Assembly: GCA_008931825.1 (NCBI GenBank)
Contig: QXVZ01022649.1
Location: 1-32,127 of the forward strand
Direction of reading: 5' to 3'
DNA: 32,127 nucleotides
Source of the DNA: Phallusia fumigata
Taxonomy: Eukaryota; Chordata; Ascidiacea; Phlebobranchia; Ascidiidae
Below, one piece after another: positions 23,053 to 32,127 of the stretch (within the stretch, counting starts at the first letter, position 1; each line of letters opens with the position of its first letter). Position numbers and translations under genes: made by a program. The notes beneath the pieces were generated by a model. The model had not been told where the DNA came from. It worked only from the letters and a program-made list of their open reading frames with translations, and ran no database searches.

Positions 23053-24011
23053 GTTCACAAACTTCCAGAGTCTATTAGCCTGGAGCAGGGCTCACTGGGT
23101 GAACCTTACTCATGTGTTATACGGGGCTGGAACAAGTTGGGGGTCCTTCCCAAGACTCACGTGCCAGTGCTTGTACAAGGGGCAGGAATCATTGGGTCTC
23201 TGTTTGCCACCTTGCTGCATCACCATGGCTACAAAAACGTCACTGTAACGGAACCGAATGATGAAAGGCGAAAGCTGTGTACAGGTATGAGCTATCGTGA
23301 TATATTCCCTGATTCGAATAAAACATATTTTTGCAGGAATGGGATTGGGATTCGATGTTGTTCACCCACAAGAGCTCGAGTTAAAGTTAGCTGGGAAGGA
23401 TGTGGATAAACATGGATTCCACCTGATTATTGATTGTACAGGAAATCCAAAAGCATGCCAAAAAGTAGGCTCCTTGCTAATAGAAGGGCAGTTTCAGCAA
23501 AACTATAAAATGTTGACAAAAACAAAGCCTTTCCAATTAATGCAATATAGCTGTTGTGTTTGATACAATATGTGCTCGTCTCCTTGGACCTGCCAGCCTT
23601 GTTTACTGCGTTATGTTTTGATTATAGCACATTTTTAAGCGTTTCACATTTAAGCTTAGATTTTTAATTTTGACAGATATTAATAACACAGCGATACTTT
23701 TTGTGGTTTAGGCACTGGATTTTGCCCGTCGTGGCGCCACCGTATCTTGGTTCGGTTGCTGTCCAGCAGGGAAAACAATTCCTGTTGAACCATTTCAAAT
23801 ATACTGGAAAGAATTGACTATCGTCGGCTCTTTTGTCAATCCGTTTTGCTTCGAGGAAACGCTGACTTTAATGGAAAAGCTCGGTGCATCCGGTCATCTT
23901 GACTATCACAAGCTTGGAATAAAGACCTTTGATCTGTCTGACTACAAGGTGGCGCTCGAGAGCCTGAAGTCAGGAAAAGCTTCAAAAGCCATGTTTAAGT
24001 TTCCAGAATGA
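23053..24011 (+). CDS. Duplicated dehydrogenase exons 4-6 (alternative 3' cassette)
   Basis: Exons 23053-23284, 23337-23464 and 23712-24011 have the same lengths (232, 128, 300) and phases as exons 4-6 of the gene upstream, with intact GT-AG ends and no stops until TGA. They encode 219 residues: the NAD-binding Rossmann fold and the C-terminal return to the catalytic domain, without the structural zinc or C43/H68. I count about 30 base differences but only four residue changes (A to S after GEQG context, T to V, A to T, H to K), so protein sequence has been kept under selection. Introns are largely unalignable. Most simply, exons 1-3 splice to either cassette. Alternatives are a truncated protein from the Met at 23041 or 23047, or a young pseudogene. 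Confidence 0.8.
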
Positions 24012-24402
24012 AAACTTGCCAATAATTGGATATGCGACAAAACCTTAAAAAATAACAATTAAACAGAAACATTGATGACGTAGATCAAAAATCGAGTTTT
24101 GTGTGCAGTGTTGCTCTCTGGAATCGTAAATAAAAGTTTTGCGCGATTGCATTCGCTTTCTATTGTTAGGTCAAAAGTAAGTGTGGACCACTAGCTTGCA
24201 CGTTGGTTTCTAAAAATTTCGCAATTTAAGCTGTTTGACTTGAAAAAAAGCTGTGCGAGAATTTAAAGTTTGAAACCTATCAGCAGGGAAAATTCCCCAA
24301 AGCGAAAACGGATGAGCGCAGTAATCTTTGTGGACTTGTGGCTAAACATTTTACTTTTCCTGCATCCTGCAAGTTGCTTTCTAATTTGTTGTACGCTTTA
24401 AA
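24012..24402. other. Dehydrogenase 3' end and VPS33A 5' region
   Basis: AATAAA at 24129-24134 can end the second dehydrogenase cassette, giving a 3' UTR of about 130 bases. The remaining 270 bases must hold the VPS33A promoter and 5' UTR; no clear TATA box or trans-splice acceptor lies just before its ATG. Confidence 0.5.
24129..24134 (+). terminator. Polyadenylation signal AATAAA
   Basis: Canonical hexamer 118 bases after the TGA of the second dehydrogenase cassette. Confidence 0.55.
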
Positions 24403-27400
24403 ATGGCTGGAATGGCATCGTCAGCTCCTCATCTATCAACTGGTTGTGTTAATTTGGGTTTAATTCGTGATGACTCGAGAAGGGAGCTTTTACGACTGCT
24501 TGACAAATGCGCCGGAAGCAAGGTAAATGCTGCTGATAATATCCTATTTTTGGACCTGACCTTAGAATTGCTCGGACTAACTTTTTAACTTTTGCAGGCC
24601 CTAGTTTGGGATCCTGAACTTACAGAGCAATTTGGACTTATTGCTGAATATTCGCTTTTGAAAGAATATGAAGTGGACCGAATGTTTCCTCTGCGACCAA
24701 CAAGGTTGCCAAAGTCTAATGTCCAGCACATTGTGTTTGTAACACGGCCAATTGCATCACTCATGGATCAGATTGCTATAAACATCAAGAAAGAAGAGGA
24801 GGGTGACGGTTTTGGTCGTAAAGAGTTTCACATTTTCTTTGTCCCATGGAAAAGCTTTCTGTGTGTCCAAAAACTAGAGGTAAGTATATTCAAAGTAAAA
24901 GAAAAGGTGTCTTTTCATAGGGTTGGCCTGATGCCAATTTTGAAATAATACCGGGCAACTCTAAAATACACAATCTACACAATCCACGCAATCTACCCAA
25001 TCTTTTCCAATTTAAAGCACTTCAGGCAATTTGAGTAGATTAGGAACACAGCCTGGTTTAGTTTAACCCCATCAGGTTTTAAATAGACTGATTAAGCGCA
25101 ATTCAGGCAAATTGAGGTGTTTAAGCCTTGTATAATTTATATCGCAAGGTGGAACGCCCAAGTGTGCGTAGCCTAGATTAGAGTTGCCCTGCCTAACTTG
25201 GGTGTTCCAAATTGTCTTGAATTAAACCAGACTGTGTACCAAATCTACTCAACTTGGCTGGATTGCTTTAAATAGCAGTAGATTGCGTAGATTGCGTATT
25301 TTAGAGTTGCCCGTCCAAAAACCAATTTTGAAATGATACCTACTTGATATTTTACACACAAAAGCCTGGGGTTTGTAGTGGTCATATAACCACTAAGTAA
25401 AGGTTTCCCTAAGCAGAGACTGCTTTGAAGCATGCAAAGGAAGCAATTTCACTGCAGACGCAGGTTCGACCTAACAATCAATACTTAAAGTCTAAAAACC
25501 TAAGAAATCCAAATAAACAGTGTTTTTGCCATTATAAATCAGTGCTACCAAGCACAATCATATTTTTAATTATCAAATAAGATACACAGGTTGAAAGACT
25601 TGTAACATGTTACCATTAAGTACTAAATAGTCGTTGTGTGTACATTGTCATCAGGTTCCAAACTTATCTACATATTTTACTAGGAGCTTGGTGTTTATGG
25701 AGCACTAACAAATGTGGAGGAATACAGGCTAGATGTGATTGCTTTAGACTCCGACATACTTTCAATGGAACATCACTCTGCATTTTATGACATAAATATT
25801 GATGAAGACATGACTTCACTTTACTTGGCTGCTAAGGCCATTGTTTCAATTCAGAAACAGTTTGGTACAATTCCACTTGTTTATGGCAAAGGAAAATGTT
25901 CAAAGGTACGTCTTGAGATGTATTTTAACAATAATGAATAAAAGAAACAAGCAATAATGGATTCTCAGCCTGAATGGGACTCCTATGATTTTTTCTTGTT
26001 TTTTTTTCTTTTTTTATGCCCTGCAACTTGTCTATGCACAAAACCAGTAGTTGCTGACTCTCAAATGAGTAAAATTTTTGTCAGTGCATTTTTGCCATTG
26101 ATTGAAGGGGTAAAAACTTAAGATTCAACAGATAGTACATAGGTTTATTGCATGAAAAATATGTATTGAACATATTTTCAGTCTACCATGTGTTAGGTTA
26201 TTTAAACAACTGATAGTAGTAAAGCTTCTAATGCTGTGCCTGCTGCTTGGAATATAAACAAAACAAAAACATTTTTATCTTTTTTTGCAGAATTTGTGTG
26301 GCTTATTGCGAAAAATGCAAGAGGAAGTTGGCGAACCTTGTGAGGAAGAACAAAGCCAGATTGACCGCCTCCTTATCATAGATCGAACTGCTGATCTTAT
26401 TACTCCTCTTGCATCTCAACTTACATATGAGGGTTTAATTGATGAAATATATGGAATTACCAATAGTATGTTTAACACTTGACTGTAGATCATATTTTAG
26501 AAAATACAACGTCTTCAAAACAATTTGTACTGTTTTACAGTCAGATTGTTTTACTATAAAATTTTTTTTTTGATAGTGTTTAAAACGTTGAAATTCCAAT
26601 TTTGTTGCCTTTCCTTTGAATGTTTTTGATTTATTTTAGCAACAGCTTCTTTTCCTCCTGATAAGTTTTCAAAGGCATCAAAGTCTGAGGATCTAGCAAC
26701 AGAGAAAAAGAAAGTGGTTTTGACTTCCAAAGATGAACTCTTTGGTCAACTACGTAATTGCAACTTCAATGCTGTGGGGCCCAGTTTAAAAAGACAAGCA
26801 AGGACAATATCTGAAAAATTTGAGGTGCTCAGCTCCTGTGTAACAAGTTTTTTAGGATATGAACTGTAACTGCGAGTCAGAGTACATTTTGGAAACTCTT
26901 TTAGCTAAAAAGTGATTTGTTTAGGAGCGACATGCTGCAAAGACTGTAGGCGAGATGAAACAGTTTGTCTCTCATCTGCCGCAAATGCAACAAGCAAAAG
27001 CTGCCTTAGCAGTTCACACTAACATTGCAGAGCTTATCAAAGAATACACAGGTAATGTTAATGTTATACAAGCATTTGTGTCGCTATGTTTTCTTTCACC
27101 AAGCGAAATAAACTCAACTTAACTCAAGCAATTCGAGCTGAAAATGCTGAAGCAGTTAAAACAGCAAATGTTTACTCCATGACAAATCAAGTTTATTTTT
27201 CAACATTCAAATTTTTTTACAGAGGAGAGTGATTTCCTTGAGACCTTGTCAGTAGAACAGGAGTTTTTAAATGGTATTGGAACAGACAAAGTGAATCCTT
27301 TTATAGAAGATTGCCTTTTTCAAAAACGGCCAATTGTGCAAGTCTTGAGACTCCTTTGTCTGCAGTGTATCACAAACAATGGTTTTAAACCAAAAGTCTA

Positions 27401-28696
27401 TGAATATTACAAACGAGAAATTCTTCAGGTATATTCAGAATTGTGATTTTCACTTTTCTTCTTCCAAATGTTATTTAAATTCTAAATTTGGAACTTATTG
27501 GCCCTTTTTGCTTTCCAGACATATGGTTACAAACATTTAATAACTTTAAGTAAACTTGAGAAATGTGGTTTGCTTCGTCCTGTTGGAGGACCATGGAATT
27601 ACAACACTGTGAGAAAATCCCTACGACTTATTGTTGAAGATATCAATGAAAAGGTTTGCTGGTTATATTTTTGATCAACTATGCCAGGTTAGTTAGGTGC
27701 TTTGATCAATGTTAAAGCATGTTTAGAGCCAAACTCACCGAAACTTTTGCTATATAACCAAGTTGTCAAAAACTCACTCTAAATGTGGACACTTCAGCAA
27801 ATTATGATACACCCATTTTAAAGTGCAAGAATGAGCATTTACCTCAATCAAGTAAATTATGTTTGATAACAAACATGTAGCTCATCTTCAATTTTGTACA
27901 AAAGGAACCCCAAGATATCGCATACGTCCACAGCGGATACGCTCCATTAAGTGTCCGTCTCGCACAAATCCTCAGTCATCCTGGATGGAGGAGCATTGAG
28001 GAGGTTCTAAAAATTATTCCCGGACCAACTGTTAACGGATTGCAGCAAGGTGTACCAAAAAAGAAGTGTAAGTATAGGTTGCTAGGTGTAAGGGGTTTTA
28101 TAAAAAAAAGTAGTGCAACTTTTGTTGCCAAATGGTGAGTAAACTGCAGCTGGATACATGCTGAAAGGCAAGCAAAGGCAGACTTTGTAAAACCTATGAT
28201 GTCTGCTTTACCAGCAAAGCAGACCAGTAAAGAGTGATGACCTGAGCGCAAAGGGTGGTTGGTCTGGAGAAGTCATCGATTCATGCTCATGAGTTTTCGC
28301 AATAGCACTACATAGATGTGTTGAATGAAAATCCGTTTGCAGCACTTTTAAGGCTTATGTGCTAGTAATGAAGACAAACCATCGCTAAGCAATAAAAATT
28401 CTATGAACTGTTTGCCAATTTTAAATTTCGTATTAAAACTTGTGCATAGCGAACCACACAACGATGTCTAGCTAACCTGGCGCTCATCCACAGGGCAGGG
28501 CAGTGTGGGAAGCGACAGCGGAAGCAGTTCGTCCTCGACAGTCACCTTAGTGTTTTACGTTGGCGGTGTGACGTACAGCGAGCTATCAGCTCTACGCTTT
28601 CTCTCGTCACAAAACGATGGACACGAGTACATTGTAGCCTCTACGAACATTGTCAACGGCAACCTGCTTCTTCAGTCCTTGGTGCACACCGACTGA
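24403..28696 (+). CDS. VPS33A: VPS33A, SM protein of HOPS/CORVET
   Basis: Sec1/Munc18-family protein that binds SNARE bundles and, with VPS16, drives endosome-lysosome fusion within the CORVET and HOPS tethering complexes. Ten exons: 24403-24522, 24598-24879, 25684-25905, 26291-26465, 26640-26824, 26925-27051, 27223-27428, 27519-27653, 27905-28067 and 28494-28696. Total 605 residues (human 596). Blocks shared with VPS33A rather than VPS33B include [100 protein letters not shown] and [20 protein letters not shown]. The C-terminus keeps [20 protein letters not shown] after a Ser/Gly linker. Exon 5 has a weak donor, GTGCTC. Introns 2 and 3 carry repeats. The last two exons are GC-richer than the rest. 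Confidence 0.97.
24934..25339. mobile_element. Foldback (MITE-like) element in VPS33A intron 2
   Basis: CGGGCAACTCTAAAATAC (24952-24969) returns as its exact reverse complement at 25296-25313. Complementarity continues inward with mismatches for well over 100 bases, giving a 362-bp foldback. An inner pair (GGAACGCCCAAGT near 25151 and ACTTGGGTGTTCC near 25197) forms a second hairpin at the centre. Outside, CCAATTTTGAAATRATAC occurs on both sides as a direct repeat (24934-24951 and 25322-25339), directly abutting on the left and 8 bases away on the right. There is no coding frame. Confidence 0.8.
25990..26120. repeat. Relative of the POLK intron element
   Basis: A T-rich tract with C interruptions is followed by CCCTGCAACTTGTCTATGCA, close to CCCTGCAGCTTGTCCATGCA after the T tract in POLK intron 4 (from 13530). 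It carries no 129-bp array. Confidence 0.55.
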
Positions 28697-29180
28697 TGGA
28701 TGGCATTACCAACGATCAATGTCTTAGTTGTTGAAGGAAGTTGTAAAACTCTGGTTCGGGACTCGATTAACTTGGTCCTTGCGGTATTTTTTTAATTTCA
28801 AAACATCAACCTTGATTGCGCACTCTACAATGATGGAACAGGTGTATGGTTGAAGTTTTAACAGTGATTGTAAAGGATATAAAAGTAGTATCACTGGATA
28901 TAACTTACAATTACAGCAAAAACATTCTTTCGGCTGAAATATGCTAATGGTCTTTCGCCATGCCGATGGGATACAACTAAATCGAACAAAAAAATTGATC
29001 GGATAAAAATATACACATGCGATGTCCGAAACACTAATTCATTCCCACTACTCCACTCGATATCTTTTCACATTCCATATCAAACCATTTTATGTTCAGA
29101 CCGACAAAATGTAATATCATAACAATTACTTTAGCCTCAATTGGCTTTTTTTCCAGGTTTATTTTTTGTTTGATTACTGC

Positions 29181-29186
29181 AATAAA
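29181..29186 (+). terminator. Polyadenylation signal AATAAA
   Basis: Canonical hexamer 485 bases after the VPS33A stop codon; the nearest such signal on the plus strand. Confidence 0.45.
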
Positions 29187-29211
29187 GTAATTTGCAGTAG
29201 TTTTTAGGTTG

Positions 29212-29245
29212 GTAAGTAGGTAAAAGTATTTTTTTACCTACTTAC
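29212..29245. repeat. 14-bp perfect hairpin
   Basis: GTAAGTAGGTAAAA (29212-29225) pairs with TTTTACCTACTTAC (29232-29245) across a 6-base loop, 26 bases after the AATAAA. It could be a 3' end structure or a fragment of a foldback element. Confidence 0.75.
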
Positions 29246-30086
29246 TCGCTGTCAGTGGATCTAGTGCAATAATACATGACTCATGTTTGTGCATCGCTCT
29301 GTTTGTCCGACGCTGCTTAGACCTCTGTTTGACATTGGGGCGGAATTGAAGAGTCCCTTTTCGTCGTAAAATAGTTGCCCTAATAAACGGGGTCTTTGAT
29401 CTGCCCCGTAGCACAGAAATTCTGTAATGGATGTTAGGTTTAGGGCAATAAATTTCAACGGCAGGCAATACGTATGTCCGTTTTGTGAGCCTGGTTCGTA
29501 CCAAAAACAGCATCAGTTTTTCCAGCTCCTTTGATCTTTCGCCTGGAAAGCTTAATAAAAGTCTGGGCGACCGCTGTTGTCATTTGCCATCTGAAGTGCT
29601 CGTTGGACCTTATACACAGTGGTGCCGGACGCACTTCAAGCCTTTTGTCTAAGTGGCCCATGTTATAGCCAGGCCGAACAAAGCTATATTGGGTGCGAGG
29701 TTATCGTTTTTGGTGGCGTATAGGGGTCAGTCAAATCGACAGTGGTAATTTGGTAAAACTTTCCTAGGCGAGAAACATGACAAAAAGTCAAAACTTTTTT
29801 GTCAAGTATTTTTAAACTGGTAAAAATAGTTGCGAGGAGGCACATAGTTGAGGATTGAACCAAAATATATGTCAATAGGCTATATTTTATCAAATTTTTG
29901 TGGCAATGATCTGTTTGACAACAATGCAAGTTTTACGTTACCATTTAAAACCACAGTCCATTGGTTTACTAAGTGACAGGCTCACAACATAATTTATGAT
30001 GCAGTCTTTGGTAGGTTGCAGTTCCGGCAGGTCTAAGTTCTGTCAAGTGTTGCACAATAGCTGGTTTCAGCAAACCAAAATCAAAT

Positions 30087-32127
30087 ATGACATATGAGGA
30101 TGTTCTTCGGCAAGTTGGAACTTTTGGAGTTTATCAGAAGCGAATTTGCTTTCTTTTATTCTCCTGTGCGTTTATTGCAGCCCTGGGAACTCTAACCATG
30201 ATTTTTACCCTGTATTCACCCGACCATCACTGCAAGGTGTCCGGAATCAACGGCAGCCAGGTATTAAATCTTCAATGATAGTGTTACCTTGTCAGAATTT
30301 CGGTCCAATGATTTGTCAAAACATTTATTGCGTGTTGGTGCTCTTAGTCGTAAGAGATTCGAAATCATTTAGGTGAATTCCATTCTTGCCGATCGTGTTT
30401 CTATGTATTTTCCCTGTGAGTATACTGGTAGCTTCTTTTTGTATGCTAAGTGAGATAAGATTTTGCCAAAATGTGGTCCGTTTACCTCTTCTAAAGTACA
30501 CAGCATCCAACACTGCAAAACATATGCGAGTGTTTTTTTTGTTTCGTGAAGGGGTTTATTTCCGCGCCCAAATTAAATGTTACCACCGAAGGGAGATGCA
30601 AAGAACTCACGTTCTCATCTACAAATAATATGTCCCTGAACGAATCGATTCAGGAGACCAACGCCTCGTGTATCGAAGGTTGGTTGTTTGATGAACCTCA
30701 AATCTCCACAATCATAACTGAGGTAAGTAAAAGAAGCATTTTATTCCGAGAAACACTAGACAGTGTACTCGACTGAAGTAACTCGATGTCAGTACAAACT
30801 CTTGTTTATTTCAAGAGTAAATAAAGCAGAGGGCTATTTCTGCAGTGTTTATGGATTCCAACTGCAGTAATCGAACTCTGTTACTGAATTTGCCAAGTTT
30901 TACAAACGTTCGCTTGCTATTAGACACCCGTTGAATTTATCTATCAGCGATTAGACAAGACGTAACATTTTTGTACAAAGGCATAGGTTAAAAAGTACTG
31001 AAAACTTTTGAGTACTACAAAATTGTAGATCTATATTGCTCGTTATATTGCCCACTTTTTTCATTTAGTTTAACTTGGTGTGCTCGGACGCGTGGAAAAA
31101 GCCGCTAGCCATCTCTATGTTTATGTTTGGTGAGATGTTGGGATCCTACATCGGGGGACCTCTCTCTGACAGGTTACCATCTCCGTTGTCATTTTTGCCA
31201 AATACTGATGTTTTCAAAGAAAGTATACAAGGGAATAAAAACAGCGGCTAACAAACTATTATTTAATAATACGATCCCATGTCAACCCTTTAATTATAAA
31301 CTTTTCATAAACATTTACTTCCATATTGTTTGTAGATTTGGAAGGCGACCTGTCCAGCTAACGTCCCTGCCAATGCAGTTTCTGTTAATGTTTGTAATCG
31401 GATTTTCCCCGACCATGACTTCATATATTGTACTGATGGCGTTATTGGGAATTTTTCTTTACGCGAGTTATTGCAGTGCATTCGTTCTTGGTAGGTCAGA
31501 TTGTTTTTGTGCTGTAGTATAACTCTGGATTTTATATCTTCTATACTTCGTTGAATTACATGCAGGAAACGAGGTGGTCGGCAAGAAACACAGAAACAAA
31601 GTTTCTTTCAGTTTGTATGGAGGTTACTGCTTCGGTGCAGCCACAGTGCCAATTTTGGGTTGGCTTTTCAACGACTGGCGATGGTTGATGCGGTGTTCAG
31701 GGCTCATTGGGTTGCTTTACATTCCATTGTACTGGTAAGCTGATCGTGGACAAAATTGTGAAGCTGCATATTCCGTAATATTTTTCAAACGGATGGACGT
31801 TCGTTTCTCGTAACGGGTTTTAGGCTGTCTTCTATGATGAAGACTTTATTCACAAATTGTATGTTAAAATCTTAATGCAAAAGTAATACCATGCACAATT
31901 GTAAATCTAGGTTGTTTCCTGAGTCGCCCTATTGGCTTCTTTCATCCGGTCAAGGCAGAAATGCGTCAAGAGTACTTGCTAAGATTGCAAAAGTCAACGG
32001 TAAATCCTATCCGGAACACGATGTTATAGCTGTATTTAAATCGAATGTGAGTGGGTCAATGCCAAACGTTTTTGGTATGTTGTAAAAATGAAATTAAATT
32101 CGGGATGGCGTTTTTGTATTTTGCTTG
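30087..32127 (+). CDS. SLC22-family organic ion transporter (5' part)
   Basis: Major facilitator superfamily carrier of the organic cation/anion/carnitine group in the plasma membrane; substrate not predictable. Six exons are present: 30087-30260, 30552-30722, 31069-31172, 31336-31490, 31566-31734 and 31911-32074, ending at a GTATGT donor, so the gene continues past the window. They encode 312 residues, about the first 60 percent. The order is a short N-terminus ([17 protein letters not shown]), TM1, then STP-type TPDHHC-like SPDHHC, and a large extracellular loop with several N-glycosylation sequons and Cys residues. Next come [11 protein letters not shown]2 and the family signature GGPLSDRFGRRP, more membrane segments, and the cytoplasmic [20 protein letters not shown] motif before the central loop. 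The exon 2 acceptor (GTGAAG, 30552) is weak and chosen for phase. An acceptor-like CTGGTTTCAG lies 16 bases before the ATG. Confidence 0.92.

Larger units (their letters stand above)
28697..30086. other. VPS33A 3' UTR and intergenic region
   Basis: AATAAA at 29181-29186 is the first canonical signal after the VPS33A stop, implying a 3' UTR near 500 bases. A hairpin follows at 29212-29245. A 91-codon minus-strand frame (29238-29513) is open and basic but matches nothing I know and lacks splice sites. An acceptor-like CTGGTTTCAG ends at 30070, 16 bases before the next start. Confidence 0.5.

Noticed and set aside
29238..29513. 91-codon basic open frame on the minus strand
   Set aside because: No family resemblance, no splice sites, and it overlaps the hairpin after the VPS33A poly(A) signal; probably chance.

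Overview
The window is animal (metazoan) nuclear DNA: AT-rich, intron-rich, with compact genes whose phase-matched introns are often only 50-300 bp. Coding exons join only through GT-AG splicing, so open frames read straight through give fragments. The proteins align best with chordate families (DNA polymerase kappa, PDCD7/U11-U12 59K, VPS33A, SLC22, a MAM-domain membrane protein). Several start codons lie 7-30 bases behind a splice-acceptor-like sequence, and two genes are packed tightly head to tail. Both fit an SL trans-splicing tunicate (ascidian such as Ciona), but the species is inferred, not proven.

Layout. 1-4.4 kb: mostly intergenic, with a tentative small four-exon minus-strand gene (2323-3043) that I do not recognise and a possible minus-strand 3' exon at 4256-4374. 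4.8-7.3 kb, minus strand: the 3' six exons of a type I membrane protein with a complete MAM domain, a Thr/Pro/Ala-rich stalk, a transmembrane helix and a short basic tail; its 5' end is not resolved. 7.3-12.4 kb: no convincing gene; it holds a 235-bp tandem duplication with an N at its junction and a tRNA-like SINE head. 12.4-16.6 kb, plus: complete POLK in 11 exons. 16.85-19.36 kb, plus: complete PDCD7 in 7 exons, starting 223 bases after the POLK stop. 20.4-24.0 kb, plus: a zinc-dependent medium-chain dehydrogenase in 6 exons followed by a second, intact copy of exons 4-6 only. 24.4-28.7 kb, plus: complete VPS33A in 10 exons. 30.1 kb to the end, plus: the 5' six exons of an SLC22-type transporter that runs off the window.

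The genes are mostly unrelated housekeeping functions (translesion synthesis, minor spliceosome, endolysosomal fusion, polyol/amino-acid type oxidation, solute uptake) and do not form a pathway. The most unusual structure is the dehydrogenase locus. Exons 1-3 carry all the structural-zinc ligands and most catalytic-zinc ligands, and could splice to either of two complete 3' cassettes that differ at four residues. Introns carry several undescribed repeat structures: a foldback element in VPS33A, and an element with terminal inverted repeats and a 129-bp minisatellite in POLK.
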